A DNA stretch of 64,000 nt. It comes from Triglochin maritima. Its lineage: Eukaryota; Streptophyta; Magnoliopsida; Alismatales; Juncaginaceae. Under the pieces are notes generated by a model. The model was not told the DNA's origin, searched no databases, and saw only the letters and a list, made by a program, of their open reading frames with translations. Where the stretch lies: NCBI GenBank assembly GCA_963682175.1, contig OY821790.1:1748501-1812500 (forward strand), read 5' to 3'. Both the position numbers and the translations under genes were made by a program. Below are positions 23,403-33,954 of the stretch, one piece after another. Within the stretch, counting starts at the first letter, position 1, and the number at the start of each line of letters is the position of its first letter.

Positions 23403-24875
23403 TCAGTGCACCTGAAAAGGAAACATGACACCACGTGGGGCCAGAAAATGCATGTGTGGGCCGCCTTCACAAAAAGCGCTAGATGAAATGAGAGGTTCAT
23501 GAATTGGACGCAAAGGCGTCTCATTCAACGGATCAAACTGAAAGAGCTTGAACCTCTCGAGAGTTTGGGAATTAAGGGGCAACGGAAGAGGAGTTTCTCC
23601 CGTTGCGGTGTTGAAGTTATGATCATCAATCCAAACTCTCCAACCAACTGGCTGGTGTGTCGGAACGAGGTCAAGAACCTCGTTAGGCATGTCCGACACA
23701 CCAGACGAACAAAAAGTGGGTCTCATACCCAAGGTATTTTCTAAGGCACTTCTAATACCCTCATGAGCTATGTGGTTGTTTGATGTTCCATCATTTCCAA
23801 GATGATCAGGAACAATGGTGAGAGGCAGACTCTCATCAGGTTGTTTGAAATTGAGGGTACTAGGGAGATCTTGCTCCACCAGAGTTGAGTCCTTAAGAGA
23901 TGCAACATGAAGATCATGTAGCTCAAGGGCCACGGGACAAGAAGATAGGACACAATCCTGAGCCGACTCATGATGAAATTGGTCAATGTGTATCGAATCC
24001 TCCACTAAGTGATCGTGAATTGAAACCCCAAGTCCTTCAGACTGACTAGGAGTTTGGCTTTGACAGATTGTGCTTTGAATTTGTGGATGTGGTGGTGGTT
24101 TGATATCAAAAGGTGGATCCTCATGTTGACACGAAAAATTACTCTCCTTACGTTCACCTAATTGTTGTATCATTTGACTCAAGTGCGATGTTATATTTTG
24201 TACGGATCGTTGAGTGGATTCCATGTACGTAAGGAAAGTTTGTTCCAAGGAATTAGGTACGTGGTCAGCTATGAGGTCCAAGTTTGAGCTTGTGAAATTA
24301 TGGGATTGGGTGTTGATGGGCTGAGAATAATGATTTGACGTGGGGAGTTGGTAGAATTTTGGGTATTCGGGAGGAGGATACTGAGGTGAAAATGAAGTAT
24401 AAGAATTTGGATAGGAATTGTTTCTCCACGAATCCATCACTCTCGGGTTGTACGCGGATGCGTAATAGTCATTTTGAGCGTTTTGGGAAAAAGTATGCTC
24501 ATACTCAGGCTCTGGGGGAACATAAGGGCATTCCCCGATAACATGACCACTCAACCCACAACAGTCGCACGGTACGGCTACTGGAGCCACCGGTGCACTC
24601 ATGTTGTCTGTCCTACTCATGAAAGAGGCAAAAGCTTGTTGTAAATTCTCAGTTTGTTGACCAGCATATGATCCGATATAACTAGATTGTGGTCTAGCAG
24701 TCGGTTCCTCTCTCATGTTACCCCAATATGAAGATTGCTCAGTCATACAATTAGGATTGTCCCACCCATATGGGGTGTTGGTCTGAGCCACCCCATGTTG
24801 CATGGTTTTAGAATACCAGGAAGCATTGTCCTGGTCCCAACAATGATATGAATGGTTGCTCATGTAACCATCCAT
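23403..24875 (-). CDS. Reduced gag-like nucleocapsid protein of element B, intact
   Basis: About 490 codons, no interruption. A stop lies six codons upstream of the GTG that precedes the ATG at 24875, so this ATG is the likely start. One CCHC knuckle (Cys104, Cys107, His112, Cys117) follows a polar N-terminus. Then come a YYASAYNPR segment, a Tyr/Pro/Ser-rich stretch and a helical part (LEQTFLTYMESTQRS through LSQMIQQLGERKE). This order equals the C-terminal half of gag in N1, A and O (knuckle, PYASTYNPG, LENMVKTFMQTTTQS through LSQIVGEREK). The N-terminal gag domain and the protease are missing, and the acidic C-terminal 200 residues are not recognised. Expected role: binding element RNA or acting as a nucleic-acid chaperone; this is inferred. 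The open frame fits a recent insertion and may or may not be under selection. Confidence 0.75.
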   Translation of the reverse strand: MDGYMSNHSYHCWDQDNASWYSKTMQHGVAQTNTPYGWDNPNCMTEQSSYWGNMREEPTARPQSSYIGSYAGQQTENLQQAFASFMSRTDNMSAPVAPVAVPCDCCGLSGHVIGECPYVPPEPEYEHTFSQNAQNDYYASAYNPRVMDSWRNNSYPNSYTSFSPQYPPPEYPKFYQLPTSNHYSQPINTQSHNFTSSNLDLIADHVPNSLEQTFLTYMESTQRSVQNITSHLSQMIQQLGERKESNFSCQHEDPPFDIKPPPHPQIQSTICQSQTPSQSEGLGVSIHDHLVEDSIHIDQFHHESAQDCVLSSCPVALELHDLHVASLKDSTLVEQDLPSTLNFKQPDESLPLTIVPDHLGNDGTSNNHIAHEGIRSALENTLGMRPTFCSSGVSDMPNEVLDLVPTHQPVGWRVWIDDHNFNTATGETPLPLPLNSQTLERFKLFQFDPLNETPLRPIHEPLISSSAFCEGGPHMHFLAPRGVMFPFQVH

Positions 24876-26131
24876 CACAACACTCTTGAGTCAAGTACTC
24901 TTACCCTTATGAGGCTAAGCAAGCACAAGTTCTCGACTCGACCCTAAAATGCTAATAGAGAATGTAAAGGGGAGGAGACTAGAACGTATAAGTAGGTGAG
25001 AAGAAGATGACTCAGAAGAGAAGGGAAACTTAACTCTAAAGATAGAAAAGAGGGTCGGTCAGAGGTTTCCTAAGAGAGCACGGTTCAAACAATCCTAGAC
25101 CTAGTGTCGCTTAGATCTAGACGACTCCTAACTGGTTGAGTCGAATTGATTTGCTTGATTCACCTCCCTCACCAATCAAACCAAGTTGGCCAGTTAGTGT
25201 ATAGCTAGTGGGGGCGCTTCCGACAGAGTCGGTGCCAATTAGACAACCACGTCGCTTGGAAGACTTTCGTCAACACAAAAACACTTTCTAGACACCAATT
25301 GAATTCAATTAGCTTCAGGTCATAGCAAGTCAAATCACTCTCCTCCTTAATTGAGTCCGAGTCCTTAGGGGTCAATGTCTAATTGATTTTAAATTTAGGC
25401 TTAGGTGACACTTAGGATTGTGGTTTGTGGGCCACGGAAAGGTGATGAAATCCCCACCGTATCTTTTCCTACGGAGTCGCCCTTAAAGTAGTTTAACTTA
25501 GATCTAGCAAAGATAGTCAAACAATGATCTTTTTAATGGGGGCAATTGCAAGGTTGTATGCAACTAAATTATATGCTTAATGCAATCGATAAAAACTGCG
25601 ATACGTACCTTGCCTCCAGCACTCTTCAACAAAAATAATTTGCAATAATTTAGCAAGAGTAATGCAAACAAAACATTATATGATGCATGCACTAAGGTCT
25701 TTCTAATCTTGCCAATTTTAGGTCAGAGTTGAATTATTGCCAATTATGGAATTTAAACCCTAACACGTGCAATTCTACGAAAGGAAACTTTTCAACAATT
25801 CGGATTTTACAAGAAAGGCAAGAAAAGTTACCTTCGCAATGCTCAGTCGGGTTCGCCGCCCGCTCTTGGAGATTCCAGTAGCTCAATGCGACCACCCAGA
25901 AATGTAGACGACCCCAGAGAAAAATGAAGACCAGAGCCCTAGCTTGTGCGGCGATTCCGCCGCAAGTCCTCTTGAAGATGCGGCGATTCCGCCTCCCAAG
26001 TGCCTCAGAACGCTCCCGAATTTCGCCGCGCGCTCTGTTTTCTCCTGCTACACAAATTCAAATACTTAGATCGCGCACAAGGTAGACAGGAAAAATCGAA
26101 AACACAAAAACTAACGAAATCTTCGTCGCCT
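24876..26131 (-). other. 5' leader of element B
   Basis: Same layout as other family leaders: CCGAC/GTCGG hairpin at 25220-25232 and paired GC-rich hairpins at 25945-25963 and 25978-25993. No supportable ORF. Confidence 0.65.
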
Positions 26132-26148
26132 CCCCGGCAACGGCGCCA
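26132..26148 (-). promoter_or_regulatory. Primer-binding site for tRNA-Asp (element B)
   Basis: Perfect CCCCGGCAACGGCGCCA on the plus strand next to LTR L4. Confidence 0.92.
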
Positions 26149-26154
26149 AAAACT

Positions 26155-27355
26155 TGATGAGAATTTTATTTATACCGCAAGTGCACGGCGTCTATGAAGA
26201 CGTGGCAAGTACGGGTCGAACACAAGGAGGGAGAGATTTCGTTGTTAGTGTGATTTCGATTTAGGGGAAGAAGGGAGAAGAAATAAGTTGGGTTTTTTTA
26301 GTATTTTTGATTTAGTTATCTAAAGTACGAAACAAAAGCAATTAGAACTAAAACAAGAAATAAGAAGAGAAATCCGTTGGGTGGAGGTTTAGATTTAGGT
26401 TTAGATCAGAGAATTACTGAAACTTATTGTAAATCATGTTAGTTATGAAGCATTACAAGATAAATGACTTAACATAAACTCAAGTAATCAAAATAAACTA
26501 ATCATGAACTTAAAATAATAACATGCAATTCATCTTCTCTAACCCTCATTCCATCACCTCCACCCTTTGGAAAGAGTTAGAAACTCATGGAGGGAGGAAG
26601 AAGGGGTCCTAGAGAAACTAAGAAAAGAAAATTAAAAACATAAAATAAAAGAAACAGAATTTTATTGCTAAATTATGGAACAAAAGGAAGAACTCCTCAC
26701 AACATCGTTCTCGGGGCTATTTATAGCCGATACAAGGGACCTAAGCATGAAATAAGAAAGTACACGCGTCAACACGCAACCGGTAAAATTTTTAGAGCAT
26801 GAGTCTAATTTGGTGCGGCGGATTCGCCGCAATTTGCTCTTGAGGTGCGGCGGAATCGCCACCTTTTTGGCTCAGAATCGACCCAGATTTTTCCTGTGTG
26901 TTTATGGTATGATTTCAATGTCATTTGCGTGTCTGGATTGATTCTTGCATATCTTTGGAGATCCGAATTAATTTCTTCATATATTTGGAGATCCACATTG
27001 ATTTTTCTTTATATTTTATCCATAATAATAAAAGCTACTCGTGATTTGCAATTAGGGCCTTCACTTTTTGCAATTAAGTCCCCGGCTACTTTTGTGCTTA
27101 AGTCCTTGTTCTTTTCGTAATTAGGTCTTGAATGCTTTTATGCTTGGATACATTTCCATTTGAAGCCCGATAAACTTGAACTTGGTCTTTATGATAGAAA
27201 CGAGTCTTTTGTACGCGTTTATGCTCGGGATGTGGGTAAATTGCATTCAGGTCCCTGTATTCTGTAAATAAGACTAAACACATACCTTAGTAGCATTTAT
27301 TGATGTAAAAGTAATCTAAATGAAAGACATATGATGCAATGTATGCAATGCATCA
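26155..27355 (-). repeat. 5' LTR of element B (L4)
   Basis: 1201 bp, TATA box at about 26717-26726 on the minus strand. Paired GC-rich hairpins at 26813-26830 and 26845-26861. Differs from L3 at about ten positions, mostly transitions. Confidence 0.95.
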
Positions 27356-28650
27356 TATCTCCTATCGCAAATGAAATTGTGGGACACCCAGGGTCCTTAT
27401 ACTTTATAGGAGATGAGTTTGACAGAATAGAGCTTATGTTTGCAGTTAAGAATGCCTTCTTTGGTACGTTCGTTTTTCTCTTGTTAGTGCACAGATCTTT
27501 TAAGAATTTAGCGTAAGCAGGTATTTGTTGAATCATATCTAAGAGTGGAATATTCACCTTAACTTGCTTAAATACTTCCAAGATTTTCTCCATTTGTGCA
27601 CTTGAGTTTTTCTTGAGTCTATTGGGGAATGAGGCTTTAGGAACATAGACTCGCTCAGGTTCAGGTTGAGTAGGTGGGTTGGGCTTTTCAATTTGGACTT
27701 CAGGTTCAATGGTCAGGTCATATGTGGGTGCTTGACGGCTAGATTGATTAGGAGTTCTAGGATTTACCACATTGTTATCAACTTGTTTTCCAGACCGTAA
27801 TGATACAACTGCATTTATTTGTTGGAACGGTCCTTCCTCATGAATCATTTGAACCGGTCTAGGGTTGTTATTTCCTGAAGGTGGTTGATAGGGTTGATAT
27901 TGATTATTAGATCTTGGGTTCACCTCAGGTTGACTTGGAAATTGACCATTTTCTCTTTCACTTACTATTTGTGCAAGTTGGCTGACTTGTGTTTCTAGCC
28001 TTTGGAAGGATTGGTTGGTTGTTTGCATAAAAGTTTTAACCAAATTTTCCAAGCTCGTCAATCTAACATCATAATATCCATTGTTACTAAACCCAGATGA
28101 TGTATTTCTTTAAGAACATTTGAACAAACTCGGCCCAACTCCTAATAGATCTTTCGGCTAGACTATATAGTCATTTTTTAGCGTTGTCCTTCAGTGCTAG
28201 AGACACGAATTTAAGACGCACTGCCTCCTCAGAGATATGCTGGTATTGCATAATGGAGCAAATTTCCTCAAATTCTCTAAGGAAGAGATATGTGTCTTCC
28301 TTAGAGATGAACTTGGGCAACATACTCATGTATTTTGCCTTCAGTTCGAAGTCGCGACCCGGTATGGTGGGCATAACGATGCACGATGGCTGAGCAGCCA
28401 TCGTTGGGTAGCACTGATCCCTCAGAGTCATAGGTGGTGCAACAGGTGGGTCCACTACATTCTCACTCATTGGATCCAGGTGAGGTGGTGCAATAGGTGG
28501 ATTGGGGCTAAGCTCCAGACTGGAATCTAGATGAACTCGTGAGAGTCGATTGCTCACGTCACGAACCCAAATCTGAGTGCACCGGTTTGAATCAAAAAAC
28601 ATTTTTGATTTTTTTTTTAAATTCTTTTTTTGAAAAATGGAAACAAACAA
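27356..28650 (-). pseudogene. gag and protease N-terminal parts of element A, with internal deletion
   Basis: 28650-28171 encodes the gag N-terminal domain (FLREFEEICSIMQYQHISEEAVRLKF). At about 28107 it joins gag C-terminal sequence (LENLVKTFMQTTNQS, 28061 down) leading into the protease N-terminus (SPIKYKDPGCPTISFAIG). Compared with N1, roughly 700 bp including the CCHC knuckle are missing, with TATT at both original break points. The frame runs by chance into the LTR of element B. Confidence 0.8.
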
Positions 28651-29865
28651 TAGAATGGGGAAAGATGAGAAAGGAATCCTAATCTAGAGAATTGAGGTGA
28701 GAAGAGAAAGAAGACTCAGATGAGAAGGGAAACTTAACTCTAAAGATAGAAAAGAGGGTCGGTCAGAAATTTTCTAAGCAAGCACAGTTCAAACAATCCT
28801 AGACCTAGTGTCGCTTAAATCTAGACGACTCCTAACTGGTTGAGTCGAATTGATTTGCTTGATTCACCTCCCTCACCAATCAAACCAAATTGGTCAGGCA
28901 GTGTATAGCTAGTGGGGGCACTTCCGACAGAGTCGGTGCCAATTAGACAAGCACTTCGCTTGGAATACTTACGTCAACACAAAAACACTTTCTAGACACC
29001 AAATTAAATTTGATCAGCTTTAGGTCATAGCAAGTCAGACCAATCTTCTCCTTAATTGAGTCCGAGTCCTTAGGGGCCAATGTCTAATTGATTTTAAATT
29101 TTAAGGCTTGGGTGACACTTTAGGATTGTGATTTGTGGGCCACGGAAGGGTGATGAAATCCCCACCGTATTTTTTCCTACGGAGTTGCCCTTAAGATAGT
29201 TTAACTTAAATCTAGCAAAGATAGTCAAACATTGGTCTTTAATTTGGGGGCAATTGCAAGGTTGTATGCGAACTAGTTTATATGCTTAAATGCAATCGAT
29301 AAAACCGCGCACGTACCTTGCCTCCAGCACTCTTCAACAACAAAAAAATTGCAAGAATTTAGCAAGAATAATGCAAACAAAACACTATATGATGCATGCA
29401 CTAAGTCCTTTTAATTTTGACAATTTTTAGGTCAGAGTTGAATTATTGCCAATTATGGAATTTTGCCCTAACACGTGCAGTTCTACGAAAAGGAACTTTT
29501 CGAAAATTAAGATTTTACGAGAAATGCATGAAAAGTTACCTCCGCAATGCTCAGACGGGTTCGCCGCCCGCTCTCGAAACTTCCCAGATGCTCTACGCGT
29601 CCACCCAGAGATGGAGACGACCTCAGAAAAATTTGAAGCCCAGATGCTTCAGTTGTGCGGCGGATTCGCCGCAGATTCTTCTTTGTGTGCGGCGATTTCG
29701 CCGCCCTTCTTGCTCAGAATGTGCCCGGATTTCGCCGCGCACTCTGTTGTCTCTTGAAACGCAAACCCAAATAGTTAGATCGCGTACACGATAAACAGAA
29801 AAAAATCGAAATCACTAAAATAAACAAAAATATTCGTCGTCTCCCCGGCAACGGCGCAAAAAACT
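28651..29865 (-). other. Leader and degenerate primer site of element A
   Basis: Family leader with CCGAC/GTCGG hairpin at 28924-28936 and paired hairpins at 29654-29672 and 29686-29704. The primer site at 29843-29858 has lost one base of GGCGCCA (reads GGCGCAA). Confidence 0.7.
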
Positions 29866-31064
29866 TGATGAGAATTAAATTTATACCGCAAGTGCACGAC
29901 GTCAATGAAGACGTGGCAAATACGGGTCGAACACAAGGAGAGAGACATCTTGTTATTTTTGTGATTTTCAATTAAGGAAGAAGGAGAGAAAAATAAGGTT
30001 GGTTTGAGATTTTTTTGGTTTTTAATTATCTAAAGCGAGAACAACAAAAACAAATTAAAAATAAAGTAAAGATGGATGGGAGTCCAGCGGGTGGGCGATT
30101 AGATATCGGGTTTTGATTAGAGAATTCTGAAACTTATAATAAATCACATTAGTTATAAAGCATTACATGATAAATGACTCAACATAAACTCAAGTAATCA
30201 AAATATACTAACACGAAATTAAAATAATAACTTTATTCTTCTTCTCATCACCCTAAATCCGTTACCCCCACCCTTTGGAGAGAGTTAGAAACTCATGGAT
30301 GGAGGGAAGGAGAAGGGGTCCTAGAGAAACTACAAAAGAAAACTAAAAACAAGAAATAAAAGAACAGAATTTTATTACTAAAGTATGGAACAAAAACTAA
30401 GGACTCTTTACAACAACGTTTCGGGGCTATTTATAGCTGATACAAGGGACCTAAGTATGAAATAGGAAAGTACACTCGTCAAGACACGACTGAACAAAAT
30501 CCGGAGCCACGGATCGCAAGGGGTGTGGCGTTTCCGCCGCACAATACATGTAAGATGCGGCGATTCCGCCGCAATATCTGCTCTGATTTTTCGGATTTTT
30601 CCAGTGTGTTTATGGTATGATTTAACTATCCTTTGCGCGTCTGGATTGATTTCTTTCCTTTCTTTTGAGCTCCGAATTAATTCCTTCATATATTTGGAGA
30701 TCGAAATTGATTTTTCTTTAGAACTTCTCCAAAATAATATTTTGGTACTTTAATTTGCATTCGGGTCCTCGACTTTTTGCAATTAAGTCCCTGGCTACTT
30801 TTGTGCTTAGGTCCTTGGTCTTGTTTGTAATTAGGTCTTTGAATGCTTTTATGCTTGGATGGACTTCCATTTGAATCCCCATAATCTTGACTTGGTCTTT
30901 ATGATAGAAATGAGTCTTTGCATGGGTTTATGCTCGGGATATGGGTAATTTGCATTCAGGTCCCTGTATTCTGTAAATAAGACTAAACACATACCTTAGT
31001 AGCATTTATTGATATAAAATTAATTTAAATGAAAGACATATGATGCAATGTATGCAATGCATCA
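29866..31064 (-). repeat. 5' LTR of element A (L5)
   Basis: 1199 bp, TGATGAG...GCATCA. TATA box at about 30427-30436. Paired hairpins at 30525-30540 and 30555-30572. It ends inside the gag of element O, after which CTCGC follows. Confidence 0.92.
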
Positions 31065-32619
31065 CTCGCTCAGGTTGAGTAGGTGGGTTAGGCTTTTCAA
31101 ATTGGACTTCAGGTTCAATGGGCAGGTCACTTGTGGGTGCTTGACGGCTAGATTGATTAGGAGCCCTAGGATTTATCACATTGTTATGAACTTGTTTTCC
31201 AGACCGTAATGATACAACTGCATTTATTTGTTGGAACGGTCCTTCCTCATGAACCATCTGAACCGGTCTAGGGTTGTTACTACCTAGAGGTGGTTGATAG
31301 GGCTGATATTGATTATTAGGTCTTGGATTCACCTCAGGTTGACTTGGAAACTGAACCTTTTCTCTTTCACCTACAATTTGTGATAGTTGGCTGACTTGTG
31401 TTTCTAGCCTTTGGAAGGATTGGGTGGTTGTTTGCATAAAAGTCTTAACCATATTTTCCAAGCTTGTCAACCTAACATCATAGTCTCTATTGTTACTAAA
31501 CCCAGATGATGTATTATTTTGGTTATACGGGTTTGGTTGTTGTCTAGGAGGTTGACCTTGTTGGCTCCATGATAAATTAGGATGATTACGCCAACCCGGG
31601 TTATAGGTTGATGCGTATGGGTCATTTGTAGAATGGTTAAATGTGGCATTAACTTGTTCCAAGTCAACCCAATCCTCCATTAAATGACCAGTCTGCCCAC
31701 ATCTAGAGCAAGGGTTAGAAGATGTTTGATTCACTAGGGGTCGGGTTTTTAGCTCTAGACTTTCCATTCTACGCATAAGGGTAGCTAGTTGTGCTTCAGC
31801 AGCTACAGTAGCATCTACAGCTAAGACACCTGATTTGGGTTGACTTGCTATTCTAGATCCAATACTCGGGTTAATCGGTGCTATAACATTGACTCATTGC
31901 ATACTATTTTCGGCTAAATCCTCATGAAAAGTCCAAACATCATTCTCATTTTTGGACATAAAGTTTCCTTGGCTTACAAAATCTAACATAACCCTAGATG
32001 TAGGTGTCAATCCCTCATAAATAATTAGGCACAATTGCCATCTTGGAATTCCATGATGAGGGCATTGGGTCAACAGGTTCTTAAATCTTTCCAAATAGGA
32101 ATAGAACGACTCGCTCTCAGATTGAACGAATGCAACAATTTCATTCCTAATCCTAATAGTCTTATGGTTGGGGAAATATTTCTTGAAGAACATTTGAACA
32201 AACTCGGCCCAACTCCTAATAGATCTTTCGGCTAGACTATATAGCAATTTCTTAGCGTCGTACTTCAGTGCTAGAGGCACGTATTTAAGACGCATTGCCT
32301 CCTCAGAGATATGCTGGTATTGCATAAGGGAGCAGATTTCCTAAAATACTCTAAGGAAGAGATATGGGTCTTCCTTAGAGGTGAACTTGGGCAACATACT
32401 CATGTATTGTGCCTTCAGTTCGAAGTCGCAACCCGGTATGGTGGGTATAACGATGGACGATGGCTGAGCAGCCATCATTGGGTAGCACCGATCCCTCAGA
32501 GTCATAGGCGGGTTCACTACATTCTCACCCATTGGATCCGGGTGTGGTGGTGCAACAGATGGATTGGGGCTGAGCTCTAGACTGGAATCTAGATGAACTC
32601 GTGAGAGTCGATTGCTCAA
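31065..32619 (-). pseudogene. gag of outer element O, broken and truncated
   Basis: Minus strand: N-terminal domain 32619-32341, a stop at about 32341, gag middle 32325-31894 (WAEFVQMFFKKYFPNHKTI through QGNFMSKNENDVWTF), a break near 31890, and the C-terminal part 31776-31065. That part has a damaged knuckle (CSRCGQTGHLMEDW, last Cys changed to Trp) and the LENMVKTFMQ helix. The protease is absent because L5 lies there. Confidence 0.8.
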
Positions 32620-32639
32620 GTCCCGAACCCAAATTCGAA

Positions 32640-33954
32640 ATTTGAATTAATTTTTGAATTCAAATTCGAAATTTAAATTCCAAATTCAAATTCAAGAATC
32701 AATTGATTTTTTTTATTTTTTTTCAAAAATGGAAACAAACAATAGAAGGAGGAAAGATGAGAAAGGAATCCTAATCTAGAGAATTGAGATGAGAAGAGAA
32801 AGAAGACTCAGATGACAAGGGAAACTTAACTCTAAAATATAGATAAGAGGGTTGGTCAGAAGATTCCTAAACAAGCACGGTTCAAACAATCCTAGACCTA
32901 ATGTCGCTTAAATCTAGACGACTCCTAACTGGTTGAGTCGAATTAGTTCACCTGATTCACCTCCCTCACTAATCAAACCAAATTGGCCAGGCAGTGTATA
33001 GCTAGTGGGGGCGCTTCCGACAGAGTCAGTGCCAATTAGACAACCACTTCGCTTGGAAGACTTACGTCAACACAAAAACACTTTCTAGACACCAAATTAA
33101 ATTCGATCAGCTTCAAGTCATAGCAAGTCAAACCAATCTTCTCCTTAATTGAGTCTGAGTCCTTAGGGGCCAATGTCTAATTGATTTTAATTTTAAGGCT
33201 TGGGTGACACTTTAGGATTGTGATTTGTGGGCCACGAAAGGGTGATGAAATCCCCACCGTATCTTTTCCTACGGAGTTGCCCTTAAGATAGTTTAACTTA
33301 AATCTAGCAAAGATAGTCAAACATTGGTCTTTAGTGGGGGACAATTGCAAGGTTGTATGCAAACTAAATTATATGCTTAAATGCAATCAATAAAAACCGC
33401 GCACGTACCTTGCCTCCAGCATTCTTCAACAAAAATAATTTGCAAGAATTTAGCAAGAATGCAAACAAAACACTATATGATGCATGCACTAAGTCTTTCT
33501 AATTTTGCCAATTTTTACGTCAAAGTTGAATTATTGCCAATTATGGAATTTGAGCTTAACACGTGCAGTTCTACAAAAAGGAAATTTTCCGAAAATAGAA
33601 ATTACGAGGAAAAAGGAAGCAAAGGTTACCTACGCACGCTCAGTCAGGTTCGCCGTCCGCTCTCGAAAATTTCCAGTTGCTCTACGCAACCACCCAGAGA
33701 TGGAGACGACCCCAGAAAAAATTGAAGCCCAGATGCTTCAGACGTGCGGCGGATCCGCCGCAGATTATTCTTCACGTGCGGCGATTTCGCTGCCCTTCTT
33801 GCTCCGACTGTGCCCGGATTTCGCCGCGCACTCCGTTTTCTTCTGAAACGCAAATCCAAATAGTTAGATCGCGCACACGATAAACAGAATAGAATCGAAA
33901 TCACCAAAAATAAACAAAATCTTCGTCGCCTCCCCGGCAACGACGCCAAAAACT
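32640..33954 (-). other. Leader and primer site of element O
   Basis: CCGAC/GTCAG hairpin near 33017-33029 (a G-U pair on the minus strand). Paired hairpins at 33743-33761 and 33775-33793. The tRNA-Asp site at 33932-33948 has one mismatch. Confidence 0.7.

Larger units (their letters stand above)
20872..27355 (-). mobile_element. Complete young retroelement B with an intact reduced-gag ORF
   Basis: LTRs 20872-22072 and 26155-27355 (1201 bp each) show about ten differences by eye. The target duplication TATCT is at 20867-20871 and 27356-27360. Internal parts on the minus strand: tRNA-Asp primer site (26148-26132), leader, one 490-codon ORF (24875-23403), hairpin plus purine tract, 3' hairpin block, purine tract next to the 3' LTR. 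It inserted into the protease of element A. No protease, reverse transcriptase or integrase, so it must use proteins from another element. Confidence 0.93.
18003..31064 (-). mobile_element. TGATG-family element A (gag-protease type), interrupted by element B
   Basis: Minus-strand order: 5' LTR L5 (31064-29866), primer site, leader, gag N-terminus, a deletion, gag C-terminus/protease, [element B], rest of protease, hairpin plus purine tract, 3' hairpin block, LTR L2. No reverse transcriptase or integrase between protease and purine tract. Its L5 side lies inside the gag of element O. The left flank is not O sequence, so that side has been rearranged and no target duplication can be seen. Confidence 0.75.

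Noticed and set aside
23499..24541. Plus-strand ORFs opposite the element B protein
   Set aside because: Shadows of the 490-codon minus-strand ORF that has a CCHC knuckle.
27331..27400. Gag-protease proteins ending in MHCIHCIICLSF in two places (27297-28061 and 31006-31776)
   Set aside because: The common tail is LTR sequence read by chance in frame where elements B and A inserted, not a conserved domain.
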